NCBI GenBank assembly: GCA_900455155.1
Contig: UGUC01000002.1
Coordinates: 1,550,001 to 1,614,000 of the forward strand
Origin: Providencia stuartii
Lineage (GTDB): Bacteria > Pseudomonadota > Gammaproteobacteria > Enterobacterales > Enterobacteriaceae
Direction of reading: 5' to 3'
DNA: 64,000 bases
The notes below the pieces were generated by a model. It saw nothing but the letters and a program-made list of their open reading frames with translations, was not told where the DNA came from and searched no databases. Shown here piece after piece: positions 22,864 to 32,755 of the stretch (within the stretch, counting starts at the first letter, position 1; every line of letters starts with the position of its first letter). Position numbers and translations under genes: made by a program.

Positions 22864-23914
22864 ATGACTGATATCGCTAAGCTGTTAGGTTCCGAAGCTT
22901 CAACTCTTTTAGACCATCGTTGCCAAACTATCCCTCGTGAAAACCTTTATCTGCCTGGCTCAGATTTTGTTTGACCGTGTGATGATCGATAATAACCGCC
23001 CCAATAGTGTACTTCGTTCAATGCAGACTTTATTTAACCATGGTCGCTTAGCTGGCACCGGTTATCTGTCTATTCTTCCCGTTGACCAAGGCGTTGAACA
23101 CTCAGCCGCTGCCTCATTTGCTGCCAACCCGCTCTATTTCGACCCTAAAAATATTGTTGAATTAGCGATTGAGGCTGGTTGTAACTGCGTAGCCTCTACC
23201 TATGGTGTCTTAGCTGCCGTTTCGCGCCGCTACGCGCATAAAATTCCTTTCTTAGTCAAACTGAACCATAACGAAACCCTCAGTTACCCTACTCAATACG
23301 ACCAAACCTTATATGCCAGTGTTGAACAAGCGTTTGAAATGGGTGCCGTTGCGGTCGGTGCGACTATCTATTTCGGCTCTCCTGAGTCTCGTCGCCAAAT
23401 TGAAGAGATTTCTGCGGCATTTGAACGAGCACATGAACTCGGCATGGTAACCGTTCTATGGGCTTATTTACGCAATTCCGCATTTAAAAAAGATGGCGTT
23501 GATTACCACGCAAGTGCCGATTTAACGGGGCAAGCAAACCATATCGCGGCAACTATCGGTGCGGATATCGTAAAACAAAAAATGGCTGAAAATAACGGCG
23601 GCTATAAAGCGATTGGCTTTGGTCACACCGATGAGCGCGTGTATACCAAACTCACAACCGATAACCCAATCGATCTTGTTCGTTATCAATTAGCGAACTG
23701 TTATATGGGTCGTGCAGGTCTTATCAACTCAGGTGGCGCTTCTGGACAAAATGATCTGAGCGAATCAGTACGCACTGCGGTTATCAATAAACGTGCAGGC
23801 GGCATGGGGCTCATCTTAGGCCGTAAAGCCTTTAAGAAATCCATGCAAGAAGGTGTGGCATTGATCAATGCCGTACAGGATGTTTACCTCAGTAAAGACG
23901 TGACTATCGCTTAA
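22864..23914 (+). pseudogene. fbaB: fbaB, class I (DhnA-type) fructose-bisphosphate aldolase; one frameshift
   Basis: FbaB is the Schiff-base aldolase cleaving fructose-1,6-bisphosphate to DHAP and GAP, used mainly in gluconeogenesis. The ATG at 22864, after a GGAGG-type site, gives MTDIAKLLGSEASTLL. One extra T in 22970-22972 breaks the frame just before [10 protein letters not shown]. Removing it leaves 350 codons including the stop (E. coli 350 aa). Conserved segments [13 protein letters not shown] and the Schiff-base lysine region [18 protein letters not shown] are intact. The synteny yegS-fbaB-thiD matches E. coli. Confidence 0.95.
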
Positions 23915-23926
23915 TTCGCCTCGCAT

Positions 23927-23949
23927 ATGCCCTCATACGAGGGCATTTT
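23927..23949 (+). terminator. Intrinsic terminator after fbaB
   Basis: ATGCCCTC (23927-23934) and GAGGGCAT (23939-23946) form a perfect 8-bp stem with a 4-base loop, then TTT. It separates fbaB from the convergent thiD. Confidence 0.85.
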
Positions 23950-23960
23950 CAATCTATGCA

Positions 23961-24763
23961 TTACCACCATGCATGAAAATGGTGAACCGGCCCAATCCCC
24001 GACCCCACTTCTAAGCTATCAGCTTGCTCTAACGCCGCTTGTAAATAAGCTTTTGCTTCCGGAACAGTCTGTTGCCAATCCTTTAAAGCGTGGCCTTAAT
24101 GCAGCGAGTGCAGCAGACAATGTACATCCCGTACCGTGTGTATGACGAGTATTCACTCTTGGTGAGGTAAAACGCCATTCACCTTCTGAAGTTATTAACC
24201 AATCAGGGCTTTCACTGTCGCTAAGATGCCCCCCCTTTCATCAAAACAGCTTGGCACCCCATATCCAGTAATCGATGCCCTTGACTTAACATTTGAGATT
24301 CTGTTTTGGCAGTGTGTTCACCTAATAGCGAGGCAGCTTCAGGTAAATTCGGGGTAATCAATGATACCAATGGCAACAGCTTTCGTCTCATTGCATCAAC
24401 GGCATCAGGCTTGTAGTAGAGGATCGCCACTTTTGGCAATCATGACCGTATCTAAAATCACATGAGGGATGTTGTACTGCTCTAAAGCCTGAGCAACGAC
24501 CGCAATCACCTTCTGATTGAACAGCATGCCAATTTTAGCACTGTCAATGCGTACGTCACTGAGTACGGATTCAAGTTGTGCTGCCACGAACGTCTCAGGG
24601 AGTTCATGAACTGATTGAACACCACGGGTATTTTGCGCCACCAACGCCGTCATGACACTCGTGCCATAAGCACCAAGAGCCGAAAAGGTTTTTAAATCTG
24701 CTTGGATCCCCGCTCCCACCCGATGGGTCTGTTCCCCGCGATGGTTAACGCATTGATTCTCAT
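23961..24763 (-). pseudogene. thiD: thiD, hydroxymethylpyrimidine/phosphomethylpyrimidine kinase; five frameshifts
   Basis: ThiD phosphorylates HMP and HMP-P for thiamine synthesis. On the minus strand the ATG at 24763 follows GGAG and starts MRINALTIAG. Five extra bases break it, at 24732-24733, 24714, 24413, the seven-C run 24229-24235 and 24080-24081. With those removed the 803-base span becomes 266 codons including the stop; E. coli ThiD is 266 aa. Segments GAGIQADLKTFSALGAYGTSV, SLITPNLPEAASLLG, VLMKGGHL, THGTGCTLSAALAALRP and the ending IGPVHHFHAWW are all recognisable. A TPP riboswitch lies upstream. E. coli has thiM between them; it is missing here. Confidence 0.92.
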
Positions 24764-24828
24764 GAAATCTCCACTCCTAAGCACAACGTAAGGAGCGGTC
24801 TTATTGGAAGGTTTATCATTGACGCTTC

Positions 24829-24903
24829 CGACTTCCCCTACGCTGGCATTATCCAGATCAGGTAATACGGGTGCTTCTCAGTCTTTATCGACGCCCCGAG
24901 CCA
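24829..24903 (-). promoter_or_regulatory. TPP riboswitch (THI element) controlling thiD
   Basis: On the minus strand the order CTCGGGG, CTGAGA, CACCCGTAT, ACCTGATCTGGATAATGCCAGCGTAGGG is the conserved TPP aptamer, nearly identical to the E. coli thiM element. About 65 bases separate it from the thiD start, enough for an expression platform that hides the ribosome binding site. The aptamer core reads GTAGGGGAAG where GTAGGGAAG is usual; the extra G fits the insertion pattern seen across the window. Confidence 0.95.
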
Positions 24904-25183
24904 AAAATACTTATAGAGTATCGCATTTTTCCTTGCCACAAACCAGCCTATCCACCACTTGCTGACGCCTGTTATTCAGGAAAAACCGAATAATACTCGC
25001 ATTAGTATCTAAATAATTAAGACTATTGCCAATATTAGTAAAATATCAATTAATGCTGTTATATCGCACCTAGGTAATCTAAAATAATTAATGAGCACAA
25101 TCATTTCGTGAGCAGTGATATTTTTGGCTCACTACCTCAATCTACAATATCCAAAACATGCATTAACCTGAGTCGGATTTACC

Positions 25184-25760
25184 ATGAGAGTTAACAAAAA
25201 ATTGCAGCAAGTTGTAGGGGCATCAGCCTTAATGATGACCGCCTTCTGCTTTGCTTCATCCCCTTCTACTGATAAGGAGTCTGAGGGGCTATGGGATAAA
25301 TTTACCCGAAATGTCAGTACCACTTGGGATTCAAATCAATACGATATCTATGTTCCCGTTTTAACATGGCATAACCGCTTTACTTACGATAAAGAGAAAA
25401 CCGATAGTTATAACGAAACCCCATGGGGATTTGGGCTAGGTAAATATCGCTATGATGAAGACAATGACTGGCATGCACTATATGCTATGGCATTCATGGA
25501 CTCTCATAATAAAGTAGAGCCAATCGCGGGCCTATGCTTATCAAAAAATGTGGATCCCTGGGGAACTAGACGGTTTTAAAATGGGGGCTGGCTTCACCTT
25601 GAGTGTAACCGCGCGTGATGATTATTATTACATCCCGCTGCCACTTCCTCTTCCATTAGTTTCTATGGAGTATGACAGATTAGCACTGCAAGCAACCTAT
25701 ATCCCTGGAACATATAACAACGGTAACGTGCTCTTTGCTTGGTTACGTTGGCAATGGTAA
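25184..25760 (+). pseudogene. pagP: pagP, lipid A palmitoyltransferase; one frameshift
   Basis: PagP is an outer-membrane beta-barrel enzyme that moves palmitate from phospholipid to lipid A, raising resistance to cationic peptides; it is PhoP-activated in relatives. The precursor starts MRVNKKLQQVVGASALMMTAFCFA, a signal peptide. The mature part shows YVPVLTWHNRFTYDKEKTDSYNETPWG, then the C-terminal YIPGTYNNGNVLFAWLRWQW. One extra C at 25531-25532 breaks the frame after EPIAG; removed, the gene has 192 codons including the stop. I saw no convincing PhoP box (paired GTTTA) upstream. phoPQ is in the same window at 54-56 kb. Confidence 0.93.
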
Positions 25761-25788
25761 TACCAACCTTTTATTAAGCACCTAAAAA

Positions 25789-25826
25789 AATAGCCAGTCA
25801 CAACGCTCTGTCACTGGCTATTTTAT
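25789..25826. terminator. Bidirectional terminator between pagP and the GFA gene
   Basis: AATAGCCAGT (25789-25798) and ACTGGCTATT (25813-25822) form a perfect 10-bp stem with an A-run on the left and Ts on the right, so it can serve both convergent genes. Confidence 0.85.
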
Positions 25827-25839
25827 TGTTTAAACGAAG

Positions 25840-26250
25840 TTATTCAGCAACTTTCCGATAAGTTAAATACCCGATAACGCCACCACCGCCATCTTTTGGG
25901 TGATTTACGCCATCCATCACATTGACTGTCTCGAAATCAAAAGGTGAAACACCCTCTAGGCAAGCCACATTGACCCCATACTGTTCAGGGTTTGAACGTC
26001 GTTGATGAAAGGTATAAATGCCACACATTGAGCAGAAAAAGTGGGCGGCTTGGCGTGTATTGAAACGATACTCCGTCAATTTATCTTTGCCTTCGATAAT
26101 TTCAATACCTGATAACGGAGCAGAGACCGCAATTGCTCCCCTCATACGACAGTAGGAGCAATTGCATCTTCTTGCGGTATTCAATCCATCGGATAGTGTG
26201 ACTTTGAATTTAACGCTGCCACAGTGGCACTGAGCAAACCGTGTATCCAT
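25840..26250 (-). CDS. GFA/CENP-V family zinc-binding protein
   Basis: The 136-residue product carries the Mss4-like fold cysteines of the glutathione-dependent formaldehyde-activating (GFA) family: CHCGS near residue 8, CNCSYC near 28-33 and CSMCG near 74-78. The family holds one or two zinc ions; members include S-(hydroxymethyl)glutathione synthase candidates, but most, like this one, have no proven reaction. I prefer the ATG at 26250 over the one 15 bases upstream because AGGAG sits six bases before it. It stands alone, convergent with pagP. The frame is intact. Confidence 0.85.
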   Translation of the reverse strand: MDTRFAQCHCGSVKFKVTLSDGLNTARRCNCSYCRMRGAIAVSAPLSGIEIIEGKDKLTEYRFNTRQAAHFFCSMCGIYTFHQRRSNPEQYGVNVACLEGVSPFDFETVNVMDGVNHPKDGGGGVIGYLTYRKVAE

Positions 26251-26302
26251 AGTGTCTCCTATCAATGTATTGAATAATTACACTAATTGATATGAGTGCT
26301 AA

Positions 26303-27693
26303 TTAATTAGCTGTCGATGCCTTCTTTTTCGCCATTCCTTGTTTTTTCGCACCTGAGAATTGATAGCCAATCCACAGGACGCCTATCCATAATGGCATAA
26401 TCAGTACAGAAATTCTCAAACTCTCCATCATCAAAATCACAATCAAGATCAATGCCAAGAAAGCGAGACACAAGTAGTTGCCGAACGGATACCAGATACT
26501 TTTAAACTTAGTTTCAATACCCTTGCTTGTTCATTTTGCGCTCTAAACTTTTAAGTTAGAAATACAAATCATAATCCAGTTAATGACTAGCGTTGTCACA
26601 ACTAATGACATTAAAAAATACAAAGGCTTTCCCTTCCATCACAAAATTGATCAAGATACCTACCGAAGTCACAATACCTGAAACAATTAATGCCATAATA
26701 GGTACACCACCTTTATTGACTTTCGCCAGAAACTTAGGTGCATTATCTTGTTGAGCAAGGCCAAATAGCATACGGCTGGTACAGTATACGCCGCTGTTAT
26801 AAACGGACAGCGCCGCTATCAACATAACCACACATTTAATGCGTTGGCGACCAGAGCATCACCTAAATTATGGAAGATGATATAGAATGGGCTTGTATCG
26901 TTATCTAATTTAACCCATGGGTACAACAGCAATAAAATTAATATCGAGCCTATATAGAAAATCAAGATTACGATAAACAACTTGGTTAATCGCTTTAGGA
27001 ATGCTTTGTTCAGGTTTTTTCAGCTTCTGCGGCGGTGATCCCGACCAACTCTAAGCCACCAAATGAAAACATAATAATAGCAAGAGCCATTAATAAACCA
27101 AGAAAATCGTTAGCAAAGAAGCCGCCATATTCCCATAGGTTAGACAGCCCAGATTCTGAACCACCTCGCCCACTAAACAGTAAATAACAACCAAAGAGGA
27201 TCATCGCAACAATTGCAACCACCTTGATTAAGGCAAACCAGAACTCAGTTTCACCATAAGCGCGCACATTAATAAAGTTGACCGCATTTACAACGATAAA
27301 AAAGACGATGGCAGAAACCCAAATCGGTAAATCAGGCCACCACCCTTGCATATATTTCCCCGCGGCAGTCAGTTCCGTCATCCCAACGAGGATAAACATA
27401 AACCAATAATTCCATCCGGAGAGGAAGCCTGCAAAACCTCCCCAATACTTAAATGCGAAGTGACTAAATGAACCTGCAACAGGCTCTTGAACGATCATTT
27501 CCCCTAACTGGCGCATGATCAGAAAAGCAATAACCCCACATAATGCATACCCTAACAATACCGAAGGGCCTGCCATTTTGATGGTTGTTGCTATTCCAAG
27601 AAACAGCCCTGTGCCAACGGCACCTCCCAAAGCAATCAATTGGATATGCCTATTCTTTAATCCACGCTTTAGCGTTTGCTGCTCTTGCGCCAT
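26303..27693 (-). pseudogene. Aromatic amino acid permease (AroP/PheP family); about eight extra bases
   Basis: This APC-family inner-membrane symporter imports phenylalanine, tyrosine or tryptophan. The first 225 residues, MAQEQQTLKRGLKNRHIQLIAL onward, include GGAVGTGLFLG and FSFGGLELVGITAAEAEKPEQSIPKA. Extra bases lie at 27015-27020, 26968-26969, about 26829-26834 (two), 26613-26618, 26548, 26538 and 26520-26522; correction joins LSVYNSGVYCTSRMLFGLAQQ and ends with KKKASTAN. Removing eight gives 461 codons including the stop, against 457-458 residues for E. coli AroP and PheP. LKRGLKNRH and SNLW favour AroP over PheP, but specificity is uncertain. Confidence 0.88.
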
Positions 27694-28626
27694 AACTTTA
27701 CCCTTATCATCCTATGTACTTGCTTGTTATCTCTATTGATTGAGCTAAGCATACAAGTTTATTTGAATTTTATTATTAACACTACTGAAACACATACTCT
27801 GCCCTATCTTGAGCCTTTATCATATTAAATATTGATGTTATCTGATAAAGATGCGCAAGACGCACAGTATGGCGTATTAAAGGATAAAATCAAAACGGTA
27901 ACAAGTCAGTTATTTTGACATATTCCAAATATAAAATTTTCACCACCCTTTGGTCGCAAAGGCTATCCATGGCTAAAAGATATAAAAAAATACAGGTTAT
28001 CACGATGCATACACCGATGATCAATTTGTATTTCAACAATACTCTCCCTTAAAAAAACAGCACCATAATTATTAATTATCAATAAATTACGGTAAAGCTA
28101 AGATAAACAGAATGATACTATTGGCGAATAGACTATGTTTTGATGCCAAATGTTACCTCAGCCATCAGAATAAAATTTGAGGAAAATAAGCAGTTCATGT
28201 CAATTTTCGTCTTTATGCTTATTTTTCCTACTCATTGCCAAAAATTGTGTTTAATTGGCTTTTTTTTCATCAATTTAATCGTAATACCGCACAAGCGGCC
28301 TTTGTCATGATCAAATGAAGTTGTGTATACTTCAGCTACCTTATTTAGCCCATTAGCTATTCGTGTTTATTTTTTAGTCTTACCAATAAATACTTAGCTA
28401 ATCTCTAAATAAATGAAGCTGGGTAGATACGTTTATGCGAGATCGCTGTACCATGCTAAAAGGGGTATAAACTCGCCCTATGGGGTTCGGATGCAATCTG
28501 TTTTACTATTGTTTTCTATTACGTGATTGAGGAATAATGCTTTCGTTGACTCAATTCGACAAAACAGATGTATTTTGAACAAAAATCTAACACCAAAAGG
28601 TCAACGACCTCAGTAATTGAATCGAG
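27694..28626. other. Long intergenic region between the permease and the MarA-like gene
   Basis: This is 933 bases of AT-rich DNA between divergently transcribed genes. I find no credible ORF. Near the regulator gene, ATCTGTTTT (28496-28504) and AAAACAGAT (28561-28569) are 9-base inverted arms 56 bases apart, possibly operator sites of a looped promoter. No terminator or recognised small RNA was seen. Confidence 0.5.
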
Positions 28627-29010
28627 ATGCCACAAGACAACCACTTAGCACTTGTTGATGCTCTAAGCAAATGGATCGAAGAACATTTAGGTCGTGTTAT
28701 CCATTTGGAAGAGCTTGCCGCCTACTCAGGCTACTCCCTCTGGCATATGCAGAAAATCTTTAAGGAAGTCACAGGGATTTCATTAGGTAAATATATTCGC
28801 CAACGTCGACTGGCGGGTGCAGTCAACCTATTAAGAAATAGCGATCAGTCTATTTTTGATATCGCCTTAGACTTTGGATTTGGCTCACAATCACATTTTA
28901 CCTATATGTTTAGGAAGGAATACGGCATTACACCGTTTGATTTCAGACAAAATGTTGATATTGATTTAGATGTAAAGGAGCCACTGCATTTAACCCATAA
29001 CGGTGAGTGA
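28627..29010 (+). CDS. AraC-family transcriptional activator, MarA/SoxS/AarP-like
   Basis: The 127-residue protein is a stand-alone pair of helix-turn-helix motifs, the size of MarA. The first is LEELAAYSGYSLWHMQKIFKEVTG, the second IFDIALDFGFGSQSHFTYMFRKEYG, with the family ending GITPFDFRQ. There is no ligand-binding domain. Such proteins (MarA, SoxS, Rob, RamA, Providencia AarP, Proteus PqrA) activate efflux, porin and stress genes at marbox sites. I cannot tell which ortholog this is. The ATG at 28627 lacks a strong ribosome binding site, which fits a low-level, tightly controlled regulator. Confidence 0.85.
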   Translation: MPQDNHLALVDALSKWIEEHLGRVIHLEELAAYSGYSLWHMQKIFKEVTGISLGKYIRQRRLAGAVNLLRNSDQSIFDIALDFGFGSQSHFTYMFRKEYGITPFDFRQNVDIDLDVKEPLHLTHNGE

Positions 29011-29273
29011 AGATGCCTTATTTGCGTTGAGGCCCCTCCCCCCTACATCACCCAATGCCATAAGCCATTGTCACTTATGCCGTTTTATTTTCTAACTCAG
29101 TTAGGTTATCAATAAGCGGCAAAAATCATTTACTTAATCATTTTAAGATCGTGGCGAACGATAAAATGGCTCATGTTGCACCGGTTTCTCGTTATTGCTC
29201 TTTTTTAGCTAATTTACATTTTGTGTAAATAGAGTAAGGTATTTCAATAAAACATCATTAACCGGAGGCGTTG

Positions 29274-30089
29274 ATGTCTATCAAACTGGTAGCGATTGAT
29301 TTAGATGGCACTTTACTCAACTCTCAACACCAAATCACCCCTGCTGTTAAAGAGGCGGTTATTCAGGCAAAAAATAAAGGTGTCCGTGTCGTACTTGCAT
29401 CTGGACGGCCATTTTCTGGGATCTTCCCCTACCTTCAAGAACTTGGGCTAGATAATGCATCAGATTATTGCATCAGCAATAATGGTAGTGTGATACATCA
29501 AGCCAATGATGGTACCCATTTAATTGAAAACCTTCTCGATTTTGAGGATTACCAATATTTTGTTTCTCTCGCTAACGATGTTGGTGTGCATATGCATGCA
29601 CTTGCACAAAACACCATGTTCACCGCCAACCGTCACATTAGCCATTACACCGTCCATGATGCTTATTTGACAAATACTCCACTCGTATATTGTCCAGCAA
29701 ACGAAATGGATCCCAGTCTCAAATTTACTAAAGTGATGATGATAGACCAGCCTGAAAAGCTGAGCGTTGGGATCAGTTATATTCCTGAAGATACTTTTGA
29801 AAGTTATTCTCTCATAAAAACCAGCCCTTACTTTTTAGAAATCTCCAGTAAAACGGCAAGTAAAGGCGCAGCACTACAGCTAATTTGTGAAAAACTCGGC
29901 ATTACACCTGATAAAGTCATGAGTATTGGCGATCAAAATAATGATATACAAATGCTGCAATACGCCAAATTTCCCGTCGCTATGGGAAATGCTATCGATA
30001 ACGTTCGTGATATTGCAAAATTTGTCACTGCCACCAATAACGAAGACGGTGTCGCCGTTGCGCTAAATAAATTTATTAACCAACAATAA
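29274..30089 (+). CDS. Cof-type HAD-IIB sugar phosphatase, YidA-like
   Basis: This 271-residue haloacid dehalogenase-family phosphatase closely follows E. coli YidA (270 aa). Motif I is AIDLDGTLLNS with the nucleophile Asp, motif II is ASGRPFSG, motif III includes the Lys of SKGAALQ, and motif IV is SIGDQNNDIQML. The C2-type cap lies at about 85-190. YidA-type enzymes dephosphorylate sugar phosphates such as erythrose-4-phosphate in vitro. The ATG at 29274 has GGAGG at 29264-29268; a TTG three bases earlier is too close to it. A hairpin follows the stop. Confidence 0.88.
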   Translation: MSIKLVAIDLDGTLLNSQHQITPAVKEAVIQAKNKGVRVVLASGRPFSGIFPYLQELGLDNASDYCISNNGSVIHQANDGTHLIENLLDFEDYQYFVSLANDVGVHMHALAQNTMFTANRHISHYTVHDAYLTNTPLVYCPANEMDPSLKFTKVMMIDQPEKLSVGISYIPEDTFESYSLIKTSPYFLEISSKTASKGAALQLICEKLGITPDKVMSIGDQNNDIQMLQYAKFPVAMGNAIDNVRDIAKFVTATNNEDGVAVALNKFINQQ

Positions 30090-30094
30090 TCTTT

Positions 30095-30117
30095 TTGGCA
30101 GTGATATTCACTGCCAA
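30095..30117 (+). terminator. Hairpin after the YidA-like gene
   Basis: TTGGCAGTGA (30095-30104) and TCACTGCCAA (30108-30117) form a 10-bp stem with a 3-base loop, with only a weak T tail in the forward direction. Confidence 0.65.
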
Positions 30118-30304
30118 TTAATCATATCTTACAGAATCAGACTACTTGTTTACCCATTCCCTTCCCTATTTCCCTACATCCAAAAGCCAAATGGATGACT
30201 AAAACCTTACTTAGCTTTCTAAATTTGATACTATCTGCCCCCTTAAAAATACTGTAATACTAAAAATATTCATTGCAAAATATACATTACAAACAGGTAG
30301 TAAC

Positions 30305-31637
30305 ATGTTTTCGACTAAAGATATGGTAATTCTTGGGATGATGGTCTTCGCGCTATTTTTAGGCGCAGGAAACATTATTTTCCCTCCTATGGCAGGCTAC
30401 CAATCGGGTACAGATTGGTTCAGCACATCGCTTGGCTTTATTATTACGGGTGTTATCCTGCCCTTTATGACTCTGGTTACCGTCGCCGTTAAAGGCCGTG
30501 GTGAGCGCCTGTCTGTGGATTTACCTAAGTGGGTTGCTGTCATTTTTTGGGTGGCGCTATACTTAATTGTAGGTTCAACCTTTGCGATGCCAAGGGTGAC
30601 AAATACGGCTTTTGAAATGGGCTTCATTCCATTAGGTTTCATTGAAAAAAGCACCACCTCACACCTTACCTTTGCCTTGATTTTTAACGTGTGCTCTTTG
30701 TTCTTTATGCTTAAACAAGGCACGATGATCAGCGCAATCGGCAAGTTTATGACCCCAGCCTTGCTTATTCTATTGGTTGTGGTCGGGATCGCTGTGGTGG
30801 CAGAGCCATTATCTCCGATTAATGCACCAGTAAAACAATATGCCGATTATGCCTTTTTTGGTGGGGTAATTGATGGCTATCAAACCATGGACGTGCTATC
30901 TGCCATGGCCTTTGGTGGGATTGTCGCTCGTGCTTTAGCATCAAAAAATATCACTCAGCCTCGCCAAGTGGCTTTTATTACCATCAAAGCAGGCTTAATC
31001 TCTGTTAGCTTACTCGCTGCACTCTATATTTGCTTATTCTATCTTGGCGCAACCAGTGAACTTGTAGCCAATACAGCAACCAATGGTGGTCAAATATTCT
31101 CACGTTACGTGGATACATTATTCGGCTCAATTGGCACATGGATCATGTGTGGGATTGTCTTATTAGCTAGCATGACAACCCTTGTTGGCGTAACGAGTGC
31201 TTGTGCTGACTACTTTGCGACTTTCCACCATCGCTTAGGTTACCGTTTTTGGGTGGTCTTTTTCACATTGCTGACCACCATTGTCTCTACTTTCGGCCTA
31301 GACACATTATTAAGAGTGACTATTCCTGCGCTATTAATGATCTACCCATCTTCGGTCACCATTGTATTCCTGCAATTTGCAAGACGTTATATGGCTGCAC
31401 CAAGAGTCACTTACGGTATTACTATCGCTGTTATCGTCTTTATGAGCCTATTAGATACATTAAATAATATGACGTTGCTAAGTGATAATGTGAAGGGCTT
31501 CCTTGTTTCAAACTTACCACTATTTGAACAAGGTATGGGCTGGTTAATACCGGGGGGTTATCGCTTTCATAATTTCACTGTTTGTTGGCAACCTCTTTTG
31601 CAACAAAACCGTGCAATTAACCGATGAAAAAGCATAA
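30305..31637 (+). pseudogene. brnQ: brnQ-type branched-chain amino acid transporter (LIVCS family); one frameshift near the C-terminus
   Basis: This inner-membrane carrier imports leucine, isoleucine and valine with Na+ or H+. It starts MFSTKDMVILGMMVFALFLGAGNIIFPPM, the family signature, with about 12 membrane segments and GLDTLLRVTIPALLMIYPS. The six-G run 31552-31557 has one G too many; corrected, the last membrane segment reads WLIPGVIAFIISLFVGNLF and the protein ends at 31637, giving 444 codons including the stop (E. coli BrnQ 439 aa). Uncorrected, the tail becomes unrelated polar sequence. It could be one of several BrnQ paralogs in the genome. Confidence 0.88.
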
Positions 31638-31652
31638 TTAATTACCAACGAT

Positions 31653-31679
31653 AGCGCCCTACTTTATTGGGCGCTTTTT
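31653..31679. terminator. Terminator between brnQ and yddG, overlapping the yddG 3' end
   Basis: AGCGCCC (31653-31659) and GGGCGCT (31669-31675) form a stem followed by five Ts on the plus strand. The yddG stop codon lies in the loop, so one arm is yddG coding sequence. Confidence 0.8.
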
Positions 31680-32572
31680 ACCTTAGATGGCCACCGAGTT
31701 GCAAGAAAGCAGATAATCGACCCAAGAGTTACCATTACCACTCCTTGCCAAAAACCTAATGTCAGCGCAGTGCTTAATAGAATTGACGAAAACGCCGTTG
31801 ATATGACAGGTGTAAAGTAAGATAACGTACCTAATAAAGCGACATTGCCTCGGATCACAGCGAGCGTCCATAACGCATTCGCACCGCCTGTTGCTAAGGA
31901 TGCCACTAACAGCAATGTGATACTGTGCCATGAAATATTGAATTGCTTATTAGGTTCAAACGCAAAAAGTATCCATAACCCTATCGCAGTGAGTAGAAAA
32001 AATAGCACCATTCCATTATGCCCCCCAGAAATACGCTTAGTCACATTGCTATAAAACGCCCAGAGGACAGCTCCAATAAAAGCGAGTAAATAACTTAATG
32101 GGTTACTTGAAATATTATCCGCAATTGCCGCGACTGAAATAGGTTGATCACCCGAAATGACCCATATTAACCCAGCAAATGCTAACAGTAGCCCAATACC
32201 AAGTAATAGAGTAAACCGCTGGCGATTAAACAAAACAGCTAATGCTATCGTAAAGCTGGGCCATAAATAATTCACCATCCCTAATTCAATAGCCTGTTGT
32301 CGGTCTTTTGCCAACCCCAGAGCTAATACAAAACACATTTCATAACTAACAAAGAGTAATGTTCCCCAAATTAAGTAGCGCTTAGGATAAGCACGAATTT
32401 TGGGAAACCCCATAAATACAACCAGAATGGCAGTACCAAGGCTATAAATTAATGCGGCTCCACCAACAGCACCAAAGTTTTCACTCGCACTTCGCACTAA
32501 ACCAACAATCGTACTCCACAGTAAAATAGAGACTACGCCATAAAATGTTGCTGCATGTTGCCCTAATTTCAT
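31664..32572 (-). CDS. yddG: yddG, aromatic amino acid exporter (DMT/EamA family)
   Basis: YddG exports aromatic amino acids and, in Salmonella, has been linked to paraquat efflux. The 302-residue protein has ten predicted membrane segments in two EamA repeats. Segments shared with E. coli YddG (293 aa) include LLWSTIVGLVRSASE, IYSLG, FPKIR, LFVSYEMCFVLALGLA, QAIELGMVNYLWPS, ISSNPLSYLLAFIGAVLWAFY and LATRWPSK. The frame is clean. The gene is convergent with brnQ. Having an aromatic importer at 26-27 kb and this exporter nearby is probably coincidence, as they are not co-transcribed. Confidence 0.9.
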   Translation of the reverse strand: MKLGQHAATFYGVVSILLWSTIVGLVRSASENFGAVGGAALIYSLGTAILVVFMGFPKIRAYPKRYLIWGTLLFVSYEMCFVLALGLAKDRQQAIELGMVNYLWPSFTIALAVLFNRQRFTLLLGIGLLLAFAGLIWVISGDQPISVAAIADNISSNPLSYLLAFIGAVLWAFYSNVTKRISGGHNGMVLFFLLTAIGLWILFAFEPNKQFNISWHSITLLLVASLATGGANALWTLAVIRGNVALLGTLSYFTPVISTAFSSILLSTALTLGFWQGVVMVTLGSIICFLATRWPSKVKSAQ

Positions 32573-32755
32573 TGTTTACTCAATTTAACCGTTAGTTTTG
32601 AATTTATGAGAAAAACCTTAAAGCTCAGCCTATTAGAAAGCAAGTATTATTGATAACCTTTATTAAATTGAGTGAAAATGGGCTAGCTGACATCGGCGTC
32701 AATAAGAGGGAAATAAGAGCCAGCCAGAATGACATGACTCTTATTTTTATGATGA

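Noticed and set aside
25040..25183. PhoP box before pagP
   Set aside because: No pair of GTTTA repeats at the right spacing on either strand.
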